Below, piece by piece: positions 1 through 8,848 of a stretch of DNA of 64,000 bases (its first letter is position 1; every line of letters starts with the position of its first letter). The position numbers were made by a program, and so were the translations under genes. Under the pieces are notes generated by a model. The model searched no databases. It was not told the DNA's origin and saw only the letters and a list, made by a program, of their open reading frames with translations. Source of the DNA: Geobacter sp. SVR (GTDB taxonomy: Bacteria > Desulfobacterota > Desulfuromonadia > Geobacterales > Pseudopelobacteraceae); contig NZ_AP024469.1 of the NCBI RefSeq assembly GCF_016865365.1, positions 1,883,501 through 1,947,500 on the forward strand, in the 5' to 3' direction.

Positions 1-1
1 C

Positions 2-1141
2 AAGCAGGAGCTGATGGAGTTCGGCCTGGTCGCTTCCGAATGGGGGGGCGATGCCACCATGGTAGAGGTTTCGGCCAAAAAACGCCTCAACCTGGAAGAG
101 TTGCTGGAGATGATCCTGCTGCAGGCCGACGTGATGGACCTCAAGGCCAACCCCAACAAGCTGGCCAAGGGCACCATTGTGGAGGCCAAGCTCGACAAGG
201 GGCGCGGTCCGGTGGCCACGGTGCTGGTACAGGAAGGTACCCTCAAGAACGGCGACTACTGTGTGGTCGGCATCCATTCCGGCCGCGTCAGGGCCATGCA
301 GAACGATCGGGCCGAAAAGGTGCTGGAAGCCGGTCCTTCCATGCCGGTCGAGGTGATCGGCCTGTCGGGCGTGCCCGATGCCGGTGACGTCTTCGTGTCC
401 ATGAAGGACGAGAAGCAGGCCAAGGAAATCGCCACGCTGCGGCAGATCAAGCAGCGCGAGGTGGAGCTGGCCAAACACGCGAAGATCACCCTGGAAGACC
501 TCTACAAGCAGATCCAGAGCGGCGAGGTCAAGGACCTCAACGTCATCATCAAAGGGGACGTGCAGGGCTCGGTCGAGGCGGTGGGAGAATCGCTGCGCAA
601 GCTTTCCACCGATGCGGTCAGGCTCAATGTCATCCATTCCGGCGTTGGCGCCATCACCGAAACCGACGTCAACCTGGCAGCCGCCTCCAACACGATCATC
701 ATCGGCTTCAGCGTCCGTCCGGAGGTCAAGGCCCAGGCCCTGGCCGAGAAGGAAGGGGTCGACATCCGCCTCTACAGCATCATCTACGATGCGGTCGAGG
801 ATGTGAAAAAGGCCATGGAAGGGCTTCTGGCTCCGACCCTCAAAGAGAAGTACCTGGGACGGGCCGAAATCCGCGAGGTGTTCTCGGTGCCCAAAGTGGG
901 CAATATCGCCGGTTGTTACGTCCAGGACGGCAAGGTATTGCGCAACGCCCAGGCGCGCCTGCTGCGGGACAATGTGGTGGTCTACGAGGGCAAGCTCTCC
1001 TCCCTGCGCCGCATCAAGGACGATGTCAAGGAAGTTGCCTCCGGCTACGAATGCGGCATCGGCCTGGAGAACTACAACGACATCAAGATCGGCGACCTGA
1101 TCGAGGTCTTCGAAATCGAGAAAGTAGCCGCAAAACTGTAA
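2..1141 (+). CDS. infB: Translation initiation factor IF-2, C-terminal part (5' end outside window)
   Basis: IF-2 is the GTPase that brings initiator fMet-tRNA to the 30S subunit. The reading frame is open from base 2, so the N-terminal region and most of the G domain lie upstream of the window. The visible part starts at the end of the G domain ([16 protein letters not shown], containing the G5 SAK motif). It continues through the second beta-barrel domain and the C-terminal domains that bind 50S and fMet-tRNA, and ends in the typical [18 protein letters not shown](L)IEVFE tail. It is followed 84 nt later by rbfA, the usual bacterial order. Identification is firm; only the length is unknown. 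Confidence 0.97.
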   Translation, partial: KQELMEFGLVASEWGGDATMVEVSAKKRLNLEELLEMILLQADVMDLKANPNKLAKGTIVEAKLDKGRGPVATVLVQEGTLKNGDYCVVGIHSGRVRAMQNDRAEKVLEAGPSMPVEVIGLSGVPDAGDVFVSMKDEKQAKEIATLRQIKQREVELAKHAKITLEDLYKQIQSGEVKDLNVIIKGDVQGSVEAVGESLRKLSTDAVRLNVIHSGVGAITETDVNLAAASNTIIIGFSVRPEVKAQALAEKEGVDIRLYSIIYDAVEDVKKAMEGLLAPTLKEKYLGRAEIREVFSVPKVGNIAGCYVQDGKVLRNAQARLLRDNVVVYEGKLSSLRRIKDDVKEVASGYECGIGLENYNDIKIGDLIEVFEIEKVAAKL

Positions 1142-1142
1142 C

Positions 1143-1213
1143 ATCAGGGACCGGTAACCGGGGACCGGGGATCAGTGAAAACTTGTCCCGGTCCCCGATC
1201 CCAGGTCCCTGAT
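1143..1213. repeat. Long GC-rich inverted repeat between infB and rbfA
   Basis: The arms ATCAGGGACC (1143-1152) and CGGGGACCGGG (1159-1169) pair exactly with 1187-1197 and 1204-1213. They are separated by a 6x6 internal loop and a 17-nt apical loop. No U-run follows, so it is not a classical terminator. The GGGACCGGGGACCGGG-type composition looks like a dispersed intergenic palindrome and could form an RNA hairpin in the infB-rbfA transcript. Confidence 0.6.
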
Positions 1214-1225
1214 CCTTGAGGTTCC

Positions 1226-1579
1226 ATGAGCAAGCGTTCCGAAAAAGTTGCCGAAACCATCCACACGACGATCTCCTCGATACTGTCCCGCGGCCTCAAC
1301 GATCCGCGCATCGGTTTCGTCACCCTTACCGCCGTAGAAGTGATTGACGACCTGAGCCTGGCCCGGATCTACTATACCGTGATCGGGGACGAAGCAGCCA
1401 AAAAGAGCAGCGAAGCCGGGCTCAACAGCGCCAAAGGCCATCTTCGCAAGGAGCTGGGGCGCGTGCTGACCATACGCCATATCCCTGAGCTGATCTTCAA
1501 GTATGATCACTCCCAGGAGTACGGCAATCGCATCGATTCTATCCTCAAAGAGATCGGAACGCATGACGGAAACGATTGA
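1226..1579 (+). CDS. rbfA: 30S ribosome-binding factor RbfA
   Basis: 117 residues, normal family length. RbfA is a single KH-like domain protein that binds the 5' helix of 16S rRNA and acts in late 30S maturation and cold adaptation. The sequence starts MSKRSEKVAETIHTTISSI and carries the family pattern LNDPRIGFVTLTAVEVIDDL and the C-terminal IRHIPELIFKYDHSQEYG (the conserved R-x-x-P-x-L-x-F-x-x-D). A TTGAGG Shine-Dalgarno lies just before the ATG. Its end overlaps the next gene by 17 nt, so translation is probably coupled. Confidence 0.96.
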   Translation: MSKRSEKVAETIHTTISSILSRGLNDPRIGFVTLTAVEVIDDLSLARIYYTVIGDEAAKKSSEAGLNSAKGHLRKELGRVLTIRHIPELIFKYDHSQEYGNRIDSILKEIGTHDGND

Positions 1580-2525
1580 AAAGATTGTCGCTGAGATTCG
1601 CAGCAATTCCTCCTTCCTGCTGACCTCCCACGAGGGGCCTGACGGCGATGCCGTCGGTTCTGTCCTGGCCCTGGCCTCTTTTCTCCGCTTGATCGGCAAA
1701 GATGTCGTGGTCCATCTGCGCGACCCGGTTCCCGAGATGTATGCCTTCCTGCCGGGAGCGGATACGGTCCAGCCCCATATTCCCGATCGCGCCTTTGACG
1801 TCGCCTGTGTGCTGGATGTGGGCGAGCGGCGTCGCGCCGGAGAAGAGTTCTGCCGCTTCACACGCGTCGCAACGCTGATCAACATCGATCATCACCTGGG
1901 ATGCGAGTCCTTCGGCCATCACAACCTGATCGATCCGGCTGCAGCAGCCACCGGTGTGCTGATATACCGCATCATCCAGTCCTTCGGTTACCGCCTGGAT
2001 CGCGAAACTGCGCTTTGCCTGTACGTGGCGGTCATCACCGATACCGGCTCCTTCCGTTATTCCAACGCCAACCGCGAGGCTTTTTCCATTGCCGGCGAAA
2101 TGATCGAGTGCGGTGTCAATGCCTGGGACGTGGCCGAGCAGGTCTACGAAAACCAGCCCCTCAAACGTTTGGAGATGCTGAGCCTGGCCCTGCCGACGCT
2201 GGAGGTGTTTTGTAGCGGGCAGGCAGCATCGCTGACCGTGACTCTGGACATGTACACGGCCACCGGTGCCAATGCCGAGCTTACCGATGGCTTCATCAAC
2301 TATCCCCGTTCGATCAAGGGGGTCGAAGTGGCGGTATTCTTCCGCCAGACCGCTGCTGAAGTCTTCAAGATCGGCTTCCGGTCCAAGGGCAAGGTCAATG
2401 TGGCCGGGTTCGCCGCAGCCCTGGGTGGCGGCGGCCATCACAACGCCGCCGGCTGCACGGTGAGCGGCTCGCTGGAAGCGGTCAAGTCCCAGGTGTATGC
2501 CATTGTGGAATCTGCCCTTTGCTAG
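1563..2525 (+). CDS. nrnA: DHH/DHHA1 phosphoesterase (NrnA-like oligoribonuclease / pAp phosphatase)
   Basis: 320 residues from the internal ATG at 1563. An upstream in-frame start at 1503 would lie deep inside rbfA. The N-terminal DHH domain shows SHEGPDGDAVGS and the metal-binding NIDHHLGC. The C-terminal DHHA1 domain ends in GGGGHHNAAG, which binds substrate. Family members degrade short RNAs and nanoRNA and dephosphorylate 3'-phosphoadenosine 5'-phosphate. Location between rbfA and truB is common in Firmicutes and Desulfuromonadia. Which of the two activities dominates cannot be told from sequence. The last 7 nt overlap truB. Confidence 0.92.
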   Translation: MTETIEKIVAEIRSNSSFLLTSHEGPDGDAVGSVLALASFLRLIGKDVVVHLRDPVPEMYAFLPGADTVQPHIPDRAFDVACVLDVGERRRAGEEFCRFTRVATLINIDHHLGCESFGHHNLIDPAAAATGVLIYRIIQSFGYRLDRETALCLYVAVITDTGSFRYSNANREAFSIAGEMIECGVNAWDVAEQVYENQPLKRLEMLSLALPTLEVFCSGQAASLTVTLDMYTATGANAELTDGFINYPRSIKGVEVAVFFRQTAAEVFKIGFRSKGKVNVAGFAAALGGGGHHNAAGCTVSGSLEAVKSQVYAIVESALC

Positions 2526-3433
2526 ACGGTTTTTTCGTTATTGACAAACCTGCCGGCATCACCTCCCATGACGTGGTCAGTCGCGTGCGCCGGATTCTCG
2601 GCACCCGCAAGGTGGGCCATACCGGAACTCTCGATCCCTTTGCCACCGGTGTCCTGCCGGTTGCCGTCAACGACGGCACCAAGGCGATCCCCTTTCTCGA
2701 TGAAGGTCTCAAGCAGTACGAGGCGGTGATGCGACTGGGAGTGTCCACCGACACCCTCGATATGACCGGCCGAATCACGGCCGAGGCGGACGCTTCCGGG
2801 GTGGCCCGGCAGCAGTTGGACGAGGTGTTGGCCCGTTTCACCGGTTCGATCGACCAGGTGCCGCCCATGTACTCGGCCATCAAGCGTGACGGGCAGCCGC
2901 TCTACAAACTAGCCCGCCAGGGGGTGGAGGTAGAACGCCAGTCCCGCCGGGTCGAGATTCACCGCCTGGAGCTGACGGCCCTGGAACTCCCCTTCGTTTC
3001 GCTGCGGGTTACCTGTTCGCGCGGCACCTACGTCCGCTCGTTGGCGGACGACATCGGCACCGCCCTCGGCTGCGGCGCCGCACTGGAGACCCTGCGCCGC
3101 ACCCTCAGCGGGCCTTTTGCTCTGGCTGCCGCCTGCAGTCTGGATGCGTTGGAACAAGCCGCGGCAAGCAGTTCACTGGACACGTTGCGGATGTCTCCGA
3201 CGGCAGCGCTGTGTCATCTGGCCGAGATTCCGCTTTCCGAGGCGGGGCTGACCAGGGTCCGGCACGGCCGTTCTCCGGAATTGCAGGAGACCCAGCTGGA
3301 GGCCTGGCCTGCCTGCGAAGAGCCTGTGCTGGTGCGACTCTGCCGTCAGGGGGCCCTGGTGGCGGTGGCCCAGTTGGAGCCCTTCGCCGACCGCAGCCCG
3401 CGCATCGTGCTGAAGCGGGTCTTTGCGTGCTGA
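2519..3433 (+). CDS. truB: tRNA pseudouridine(55) synthase TruB
   Basis: Makes pseudouridine 55 in the T-loop of tRNAs. The start is a TTG at 2519 overlapping the nrnA stop codon; it gives MLDGFFVIDKPAGITSHDVV, the exact family N-terminus, so the rare start is well supported. The catalytic Asp is D39 in HTGTLDPFATGVLP. Further family motifs are MYSAIKRDGQPLYKLARQG and CSRGTYVRSLADDIG. At 304 residues it includes the C-terminal PUA-like extension. It belongs to the infB-rbfA-nrnA-truB operon and is followed by a 106-nt gap carrying a possible promoter for rpsO. Confidence 0.96.
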   Translation: MLDGFFVIDKPAGITSHDVVSRVRRILGTRKVGHTGTLDPFATGVLPVAVNDGTKAIPFLDEGLKQYEAVMRLGVSTDTLDMTGRITAEADASGVARQQLDEVLARFTGSIDQVPPMYSAIKRDGQPLYKLARQGVEVERQSRRVEIHRLELTALELPFVSLRVTCSRGTYVRSLADDIGTALGCGAALETLRRTLSGPFALAAACSLDALEQAAASSSLDTLRMSPTAALCHLAEIPLSEAGLTRVRHGRSPELQETQLEAWPACEEPVLVRLCRQGALVAVAQLEPFADRSPRIVLKRVFAC

Positions 3434-3441
3434 TTTAACGC

Positions 3442-3470
3442 TTTACATGGCCTTGCCGCTATGGTATTAG
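3442..3470 (+). promoter_or_regulatory. Candidate sigma-70 promoter for rpsO
   Basis: TTTACA at 3442-3447 and TATTAG at 3465-3470 are separated by 17 nt, in the gap between truB and rpsO. The match is 5/6 in the -35 and 4/6 in the -10. A separate rpsO promoter is usual, but this one is only a pattern match. Confidence 0.35.
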
Positions 3471-3539
3471 TCTTAGCTTGTGATAAAGTAGTAGTCGAAA
3501 TAGCATCCGTTAATCGTATCGTGAAAGGGGGTGTTGGCA

Positions 3540-3806
3540 GTGCTGGCAACCGAAAAAAAACAGGAAATCATCAACGAGTTCAAAAAACATGACAGCGACA
3601 CAGGTTCTCCGGAGGTGCAGATTGCAATCCTCACCGAGCGGATCACCTATCTGACCGAGCATTTCAAGATTCACAAAAAGGACCACCATAGCCGGAGAGG
3701 GCTTCTGAAGCTCGTCGGCCAGAGGCGGCGCCTTCTGGACTATCTGAAAGGCAAAGAGCTGGACAGGTACAAGAAGGTTATCGAACGACTCGGCATACGC
3801 AGGTAA
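3540..3806 (+). CDS. rpsO: 30S ribosomal protein S15
   Basis: Primary 16S rRNA-binding protein of the 30S platform. The chosen start is GTG 3540, giving [14 protein letters not shown] and 88 residues, the family norm. A GGGGG-rich Shine-Dalgarno at 3526-3531 is about 9 nt upstream. The GTG at 3531 would sit directly on the Shine-Dalgarno and add three residues. Conserved rRNA-binding segments are [35 protein letters not shown] and [12 protein letters not shown]. It is followed by two terminator-like hairpins and then pnp, the conserved rpsO-pnp order. Confidence 0.96.
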   Translation: MLATEKKQEIINEFKKHDSDTGSPEVQIAILTERITYLTEHFKIHKKDHHSRRGLLKLVGQRRRLLDYLKGKELDRYKKVIERLGIRR

Positions 3807-3810
3807 TCGA

Positions 3811-3852
3811 AGGCAGTATACCCGCACAGCCCGCGGGTATATTGCCTTTTTG
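3811..3852 (+). terminator. Intrinsic terminator after rpsO
   Basis: A 15-bp stem (3811-3825 with 3833-3847, one G-U pair) with a 7-nt loop is followed by a short U-run. It lies 4 nt after the rpsO stop codon. Confidence 0.8.
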
Positions 3853-3872
3853 CTATCGTATGTCCGTTTGGC

Positions 3873-3900
3873 AAAAGGGCTTTTCGGCCCTTTTAATTTT
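3873..3900 (+). terminator. Second hairpin with U-tract between rpsO and pnp
   Basis: AAAAGGGC (3873-3880) pairs with GCCCTTTT (3887-3894), followed by AATTTT. It could be a backup terminator or the structured leader of pnp. In enterobacteria the rpsO-pnp gap holds a hairpin cut by RNase III for pnp autoregulation, but whether that applies here is unknown. The rest of the gap (3901-4035) shows no gene. Confidence 0.55.
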
Positions 3901-4035
3901 TCTGGTTGGGGACGTGGGTAGAGCTTCTTTTTGAGTCGCAGAGTCAGAGTTCGTAGATACTCCGCAGACTGAAAAAAGAAGTTGTAACGACGGCCCCAAC
4001 ACAACCTACAACAGCAGCAACAACAGGAGAACATT

Positions 4036-6150
4036 ATGGAACAGGTTGTAAGTGTTGAGTTTGGCGGCAAGACCGTCACGATTTCCACCGGCAAGATGGC
4101 CAAGCAGGCCAATGGTGCCGTAATGGTCAGAAGCGGTGACACCATGGTGCTGGTGACCGCCGTGGCGCAGAAAGAGGCCAAAGAGGGGCAGGATTTCTTC
4201 CCCCTGACCGTCAACTACACCGAGAAGGCCTATGCCGGCGGCAAGATCCCAGGCAGCTTCTTTAAGCGCGAGGCACGTCCCTCTGATCCGGAGACCCTGA
4301 TCTGCCGTCTGATCGACCGCCCGATCCGCCCGCTCTTCCCGGAGAATTTCCTCAACGACACCCAGATCATGGCTACGGTGGTATCGGCCGACAAGGACCA
4401 CGATCCCGCCATCCTCTCAATGCTGGGCGCCTCGGCGGCCCTGATGGTGTCGGACATCCCCTTCCAGGGACCGATTGCCGGCGCCAAGGTCGGCCGTGTA
4501 GACGGCAAGCTGATCATCAATCCGACTGCCGAGGAACTGGAAAAGAGCGAGCTGGAAATCGTCGTGGCAGCCAGCCGCGATGCGATCATCATGGTCGAGG
4601 GTGAGGCCAAGTTCGTGTCCGAGGCTGACATGCTGGATGCGATCTTCTTTGCCAAGGAAGCCATGCTGCCGGTGATCGAGGCCCAGGAAGAGCTGCAGAA
4701 AAAGGTCGGTGTTGCCAAGCGCGTGGTCGAGCCGCCGGTCGTGAACGAGGCCCTGCTGGCCCGTGTGCGCGAACTGGCCTACAACCGCATCGGCGAGGCA
4801 GTCAAGATCAAGTCCAAGCAGGAACGTCACAACCAGATCGACCTGATCAAGACCGAAACCATCGAAGCCCTCAAGGAAGAGTTCGAAGGCAGCGCCAAGC
4901 AGATCAAGGCCTTTCTGGGCGATTTCGAATACGACCGCGTCCGCGCCGATGTTCTCGACACCGGCATCCGCATCGACGGCCGCGACACCACCACCATCCG
5001 TCCCATCGCCACCGAAGCGGGCATTCTGCCCCGCACCCACGGCTCGGCTCTGTTCACGCGCGGCGAGACCCAGGCCCTGGTCACCACCACCCTCGGTACC
5101 TCCAGCGATGAGCAGCGCATGGACTCGCTCTACGGCGAATACCGCAAGCGTTTCCTCCTGCACTACAACTTTCCCCCGTTCTCCGTGGGCGAGACCAGCT
5201 TCCGGCTGGGACCCGGCCGTCGCGAGATCGGCCACGGCATGCTGGCCGAGCGCGCCCTGTCGGCCGTGCTGCCCAAGCATGACGATTTCCCCTACACGAT
5301 CCGTGTAGTATCCGAAACACTGGAGAGCAACGGGTCTTCCTCGATGGCCTCGGTTTGTGGCGGCAGCATGTCGCTGATGGATGCCGGCGTGCCGGTGACC
5401 GCACCGGTGGCGGGTATCGCCATGGGTTTGATCAAAGAGGGTGATAAGGTCGCGATCCTGTCCGACATCCTGGGCGACGAAGACCACCTGGGCGACATGG
5501 ACTTCAAAGTGGCCGGTACAGCCGACGGCGTGACCGCGCTGCAGATGGACATCAAGATCGGCGGCGTAACCAAGGAGATCATGCAGCAGGCCCTCAAGCA
5601 GGCTCGCGAGGGACGTCTGCACATCCTGGGCAAGATGGCTGAAACACTGGCCTCCCACCGTCCGGAAATGTCCTCCTTTGCCCCGCGCATCACCACCATC
5701 TGGGTCAAGACCGACAAGATCCGCGATGTCATCGGCACCGGCGGCAAGAACATCCGCAACATCACCGAGACCACCGGCGTTACCATCGATATCGAGGATA
5801 CCGGCCGTATCAACATCGCCTCCACCAGCAAAGAGGCCTGCGACATGGCCATCCAGATGATCCGCGGTCTGACCGATGATGCCGAAGAGGGCAAGCTCTA
5901 TATGGGCACCGTCAAGAAGATCATGGACTTTGGCGCTTTCGTCGAGATCCTACCCGGCACCGATGGACTGGTGCACATCTCCGAACTTGACACCAAGCGG
6001 GTCAAGACCGTCACCGAAGTGCTGAACGAAGGCGACAAGGTACTGGTCAAGTGCATCGGCGTCGACAAGAACGGCAAGGTCAAGCTCTCCCGTAAGGAAG
6101 CCCTTGGTTACAACTTGGACGGTACCAAGGTTGAGGGTGGGGAAGAGTAA
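4036..6150 (+). CDS. pnp: Polyribonucleotide nucleotidyltransferase (PNPase)
   Basis: Phosphorolytic 3'-5' exoribonuclease and degradosome enzyme, 704 residues, full length. In order: first RNase PH domain, alpha-helical linker, catalytic second RNase PH domain with [19 protein letters not shown] near residue 475 (the acidic active-site residues), KH domain ([20 protein letters not shown]) and S1 domain ([19 protein letters not shown]). An AGGAGA Shine-Dalgarno sits 5 nt before the ATG. It is probably transcribed with or after rpsO and ends in a strong terminator. Confidence 0.98.
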   Translation: MEQVVSVEFGGKTVTISTGKMAKQANGAVMVRSGDTMVLVTAVAQKEAKEGQDFFPLTVNYTEKAYAGGKIPGSFFKREARPSDPETLICRLIDRPIRPLFPENFLNDTQIMATVVSADKDHDPAILSMLGASAALMVSDIPFQGPIAGAKVGRVDGKLIINPTAEELEKSELEIVVAASRDAIIMVEGEAKFVSEADMLDAIFFAKEAMLPVIEAQEELQKKVGVAKRVVEPPVVNEALLARVRELAYNRIGEAVKIKSKQERHNQIDLIKTETIEALKEEFEGSAKQIKAFLGDFEYDRVRADVLDTGIRIDGRDTTTIRPIATEAGILPRTHGSALFTRGETQALVTTTLGTSSDEQRMDSLYGEYRKRFLLHYNFPPFSVGETSFRLGPGRREIGHGMLAERALSAVLPKHDDFPYTIRVVSETLESNGSSSMASVCGGSMSLMDAGVPVTAPVAGIAMGLIKEGDKVAILSDILGDEDHLGDMDFKVAGTADGVTALQMDIKIGGVTKEIMQQALKQAREGRLHILGKMAETLASHRPEMSSFAPRITTIWVKTDKIRDVIGTGGKNIRNITETTGVTIDIEDTGRINIASTSKEACDMAIQMIRGLTDDAEEGKLYMGTVKKIMDFGAFVEILPGTDGLVHISELDTKRVKTVTEVLNEGDKVLVKCIGVDKNGKVKLSRKEALGYNLDGTKVEGGEE

Positions 6151-6172
6151 GACAGACGTTTCATACGAAGTG

Positions 6173-6207
6173 AAAAAGGGTGGGGCCAATGGCTCCACCC
6201 TTTTTTT
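6173..6207 (+). terminator. Intrinsic terminator after pnp
   Basis: AAAAAGGGTGGGGCC (6173-6187) pairs with GGCTCCACCCTTTTT across an AAT loop, with one G-U pair, and runs into seven T. It closes the infB-pnp cluster. Confidence 0.85.
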
Positions 6208-6326
6208 GTGCCGGAATATACCTCCTCTGGGCCGGCTTGACAGTCCCGATAGGCAACGATAAAAGGATAGAATGTTCTAATTCTTTGTGCGGAGCCAACG
6301 ACATCTGTCCGGCGAAAGGAGATGGT

Positions 6327-7778
6327 ATGGCACTGAAAGCATTGGTAGCGCTGGTCGTAATGGCAAGCATGGCACATGCCGCCGCGGAACATCCGGTCTT
6401 CCCTGTGGACCGGGACTTTTACCCGTACTATCCCTCGCTGATGAGATGGGAAAAGACCGCTGCCCCCTTTACCCCTCCTGAAGTCTGCGGCGGGTGCCAC
6501 CAGACCCAGCACCGGGAGTGGAACGGTTCGGTGCATCAACTGGCGTTTCAGGACCCGGTTTATCAGGGGGAGTTGAACAAGGCGGTCAAGGCGGTCGGAC
6601 ATGAGGTTTCCCGTCAGTGCGAGGGGTGTCATTCGCCGATCGGCGTCCTGACCGGAGAGGTCAAGCAGCCGGGGTTGGCCGGGCTGTCGAGCCTGGGAAT
6701 GAACGGCGTCTCCTGCGACATATGCCATTCCATCAGCAGCGTGACCCACACCCGGACGCCGGCCGGGGTGCCGGAGAACGGCTCCTTTGTCCTCAGACCG
6801 GGAGAGGATGGCAAGGACGGACCGGTGCTGGTCAAGCGGGGGCCGAACAAGCCCTCCGAGGGCTGCGGCGGCGGATTCCACAGCTGCGAACAGTCCCCGC
6901 TGATCACCAAGGCCGATCTCTGCGCCTCATGTCATCAGGTGTATCACTACGAGGCGCACTTTCCGCTGGAGGCCACCTACAACGAGTGGAAACAGGGCCC
7001 CTATGCCCAGAAGAACATACACTGCCAGGATTGCCATATGGTGGCCACCGCCACCTTCAAGCGCTCGGCAGACGAGTTCAAGAAGCCGGCCAAGGGGGAG
7101 TACCGACATTACTTCAACGGCGCCAACTATCTGCTGTATTACCTGGCGTCGGCTGCGGCCAAAAAAGCGGGTGACGAAGCCCTGGCTGCAAATCTGGCCG
7201 AGAAGTACTTGATGGCGATCGACCGGCTCAAGGCAGCGGCAGGGATGGAGATCATGCCGGTCTACCGCGACGGCACCCTGGCAGAGATCAAGATCCGGGT
7301 CAAGAATATCCGGGCCGGGCACAATCTGCCGACATCGCTGACCAATGTACGCCAGATGTGGCTGGAAGTGACTGCCAGGGACGAGGGGGGCAAGGTACTC
7401 TTCACCAGCGGATCAGTCAAACCGGACGGCTCGCTGCCCGACAACGTGCGTATATTCAACTCGGAGGGCATGGGCAACGACTTTCACTTCTCCGTCGACC
7501 CGTGGGTCATCACTGCCTTTTCCCGCCATGAAACCATCCCTCCCCGGGGCTACAAGGATGTTTACTACGGCATCTCACCCAGCGGGAAGTCGGGCAAGGT
7601 CAGCGTAGAGGCCAAGCTGCGTTACCGCCAGGCGGATCAGGCTGTGGCCGAGGGGGTACTGGGGGCCGTGCCCAGGGATATCGACCTGAAGAACGTCTAC
7701 GGGTTGGACACGGTGCCGCCGCTGCCGGTGGTTGATATGGTAGTGCAGAAGGGGGTGTTTGCTGTGAACGCTAAGTAA
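6327..7778 (+). CDS. Secreted multiheme (pentaheme) c-type cytochrome
   Basis: 483 residues from ATG 6327, which has a good AAAGGAG Shine-Dalgarno. The longer frame from 6180 would read through the pnp terminator. The N-terminus MALKALVALVVMASMAHAAA is a Sec signal peptide, so the protein is periplasmic or outer-surface. Five CxxCH heme c sites are visible, at about residues 54 (CGGCH), 98 (CEGCH), 130 (CDICH), 199 (CASCH) and 233 (CQDCH). All are in the N-terminal half; the C-terminal half is a heme-free, beta-rich domain. The layout resembles cytochrome c554-like cytochromes of metal-reducing bacteria. Electron partner and exact role are unknown. It appears monocistronic. Confidence 0.9.
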   Translation: MALKALVALVVMASMAHAAAEHPVFPVDRDFYPYYPSLMRWEKTAAPFTPPEVCGGCHQTQHREWNGSVHQLAFQDPVYQGELNKAVKAVGHEVSRQCEGCHSPIGVLTGEVKQPGLAGLSSLGMNGVSCDICHSISSVTHTRTPAGVPENGSFVLRPGEDGKDGPVLVKRGPNKPSEGCGGGFHSCEQSPLITKADLCASCHQVYHYEAHFPLEATYNEWKQGPYAQKNIHCQDCHMVATATFKRSADEFKKPAKGEYRHYFNGANYLLYYLASAAAKKAGDEALAANLAEKYLMAIDRLKAAAGMEIMPVYRDGTLAEIKIRVKNIRAGHNLPTSLTNVRQMWLEVTARDEGGKVLFTSGSVKPDGSLPDNVRIFNSEGMGNDFHFSVDPWVITAFSRHETIPPRGYKDVYYGISPSGKSGKVSVEAKLRYRQADQAVAEGVLGAVPRDIDLKNVYGLDTVPPLPVVDMVVQKGVFAVNAK

Positions 7779-7806
7779 CGGCAACGATTTTACCTCTGCA
7801 GAAATC

Positions 7807-7841
7807 CGAAGGCCCACCGTGCATCTCACGGCGGGCCTTCG
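7807..7841 (+). terminator. Hairpin after the cytochrome gene
   Basis: CGAAGGCCCACCGTG (7807-7821) pairs with 7827-7841 (one mismatch). There is no long U-run, so it may stabilise the 3' end or terminate weakly. Confidence 0.5.
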
Positions 7842-7869
7842 TAGTGATGAAAGGGCGTGAACTTCGACC

Positions 7870-7906
7870 TTTGTTTTGTCTAATGTGAGTCGATTGTGAT
7901 ATGTAC
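7870..7906 (+). repeat. Imperfect direct repeat, left copy (flanks the HigBA-like module)
   Basis: About 37 bp beginning TTTGTTTTGT and ending in TATGTAC. A second copy with roughly six differences lies at 8811-8848, on the far side of the toxin-antitoxin pair and in the same orientation. Confidence 0.5.
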
Positions 7907-7972
7907 AGTGTCCCTGGCTGAGGTGTAATTAAGTAGGGCGTTCGCGGATTTGCCCGCATGAATTTAATATAT

Positions 7973-7988
7973 ACATCAAATTTGATGT
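7973..7988. promoter_or_regulatory. Perfect 16-bp palindrome upstream of the HigBA-like genes; likely operator
   Basis: ACATCAAATTTGATGT is identical to its reverse complement and ends 3 nt before the first possible start codon of the toxin gene. Type II toxin-antitoxin operons are normally repressed by the antitoxin binding a palindrome in exactly this position. The binder here would be the HTH protein encoded at 8350-8718 (inference). Confidence 0.6.
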
Positions 7989-7991
7989 TGA

Positions 7992-8353
7992 GTGGATATG
8001 GATTTCATAGTAGAGTTTTATGAGACAGAAAACGGAAGCTGTCCTGTCCGGGAATTTCTTGATGAACTCAAGAAGAGCGATCCGGATGATTTTGCAGCGG
8101 TGGTTGCCGGTCTGGCAAAGCTGCGCAATCGCCAATATCATCGTGAACCACTTTCCAAGGCGCTTGGTGACGGCTTGCTGGAGCTTCGCCATGTGTGGGC
8201 AAGCTCAATACCCATGTGATCTGGTTTTTCATGAAGGGCAAACGTATCATCGCTGTACACGGTATTCGTAACAAAGGACAGTCCATTGCGTTGCACGAAC
8301 TGAAAACGGCAGGAGAGCGGATGCGCGACTGGCAGCGAAGGAAGGTAACGTGA
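7992..8353 (+). pseudogene. higB: HigB-type (phage Gp49-like, RelE superfamily) toxin, frameshifted
   Basis: Reading from GTG 7992 or ATG 7998 gives MDFIVEFYETENGSCPVREF...LSKALGDGLLELRHVW and then a stop at 8217-8219. Moving to the -1 frame at about 8198 continues the family sequence GKLNTHVIWFFMKGKRIIAVHGI through LKTAGERMRDWQRRKVT to the TGA at 8351-8353. That stop overlaps the start of the antitoxin gene by 4 nt, as expected of an intact pair. So one base is missing near GTGTGGGC, or a -1 ribosomal slip or a sequencing error is involved. The family cleaves mRNA at the ribosome; as written, the product would lack the catalytic C-terminal half. Confidence 0.7.
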
Positions 8354-8718
8354 AGAAAACAAACTTTGACAGCTACCTTGAGCAGCAGATGCAAGATCCC
8401 GAATTTGCCGCTCGTTTTGAGCGGGCGGGCGAGGCCTGGGATGTTGCCTTGCAGATAGCCGATCTGCGCCGTCAGGCAGGGCTGTCGCAAAGAGATCTGG
8501 CAAAGTTGCTCAAGACCTCCCAGCAGCAGATCAGCCGCCTTGAGTCACCTGGCTACGAAGGCCATTCTCTAAGCATGTTGCGTCGTGTCGCCGAGGCACT
8601 GCATGCGCGGGTTCGGGTGGTGTTTGAGGCAGTTGATGAGCGGACGGGATTGCACGCGGCAGAGGAAAGCTCTTCCTACGGTGTGCAGAAACCTTCGAAG
8701 GTGAGCCGGAAGCGGTGA
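8350..8718 (+). CDS. higA: HigA-type XRE antitoxin
   Basis: 122 residues from GTG 8350, whose start overlaps the toxin stop (GTGA). The helix-turn-helix (LRRQAGLSQRDLAKLLKTSQQQISRLES) is at about residues 40-66. The flanking sequence MRRVAEALHARVRVVFE-like (LSMLRRVAEALHARVRV) is typical of antitoxins of the HigBA and RelBE types. It should bind its toxin and autoregulate through the palindrome at 7973-7988. Gene order toxin-then-antitoxin is that of higBA. It appears intact although its toxin is frameshifted. Confidence 0.8.
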   Translation: MKKTNFDSYLEQQMQDPEFAARFERAGEAWDVALQIADLRRQAGLSQRDLAKLLKTSQQQISRLESPGYEGHSLSMLRRVAEALHARVRVVFEAVDERTGLHAAEESSSYGVQKPSKVSRKR

Positions 8719-8810
8719 TGCGGACGTTGTGGGGTAGGTGGTGGCTTGGGGGGAGTAAGAGTCCGGATGAGGATTGAGTGAGGAAAGGGCGAGGCATTAG
8801 CTTTGCCTTT

Positions 8811-8848
8811 TTTGTTTTGTTTAATTTGAGCTGGTTGTGGTATGTACG
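8811..8848 (+). repeat. Imperfect direct repeat, right copy
   Basis: TTTGTTTTGTTTAATTTGAG... matches the copy at 7870-7906 across about 37 bp. It lies after the antitoxin gene. The two copies bracket the toxin-antitoxin module. Confidence 0.5.

Noticed and set aside
1545..2441. 298-codon minus-strand ORF opposite nrnA
   Set aside because: Shadow; DHH and DHHA1 motifs are on the plus strand.
4417..5658. 413-codon minus-strand ORF opposite pnp
   Set aside because: Low-complexity His/Gly/Asp-rich translation from third-position bias; pnp is certain.
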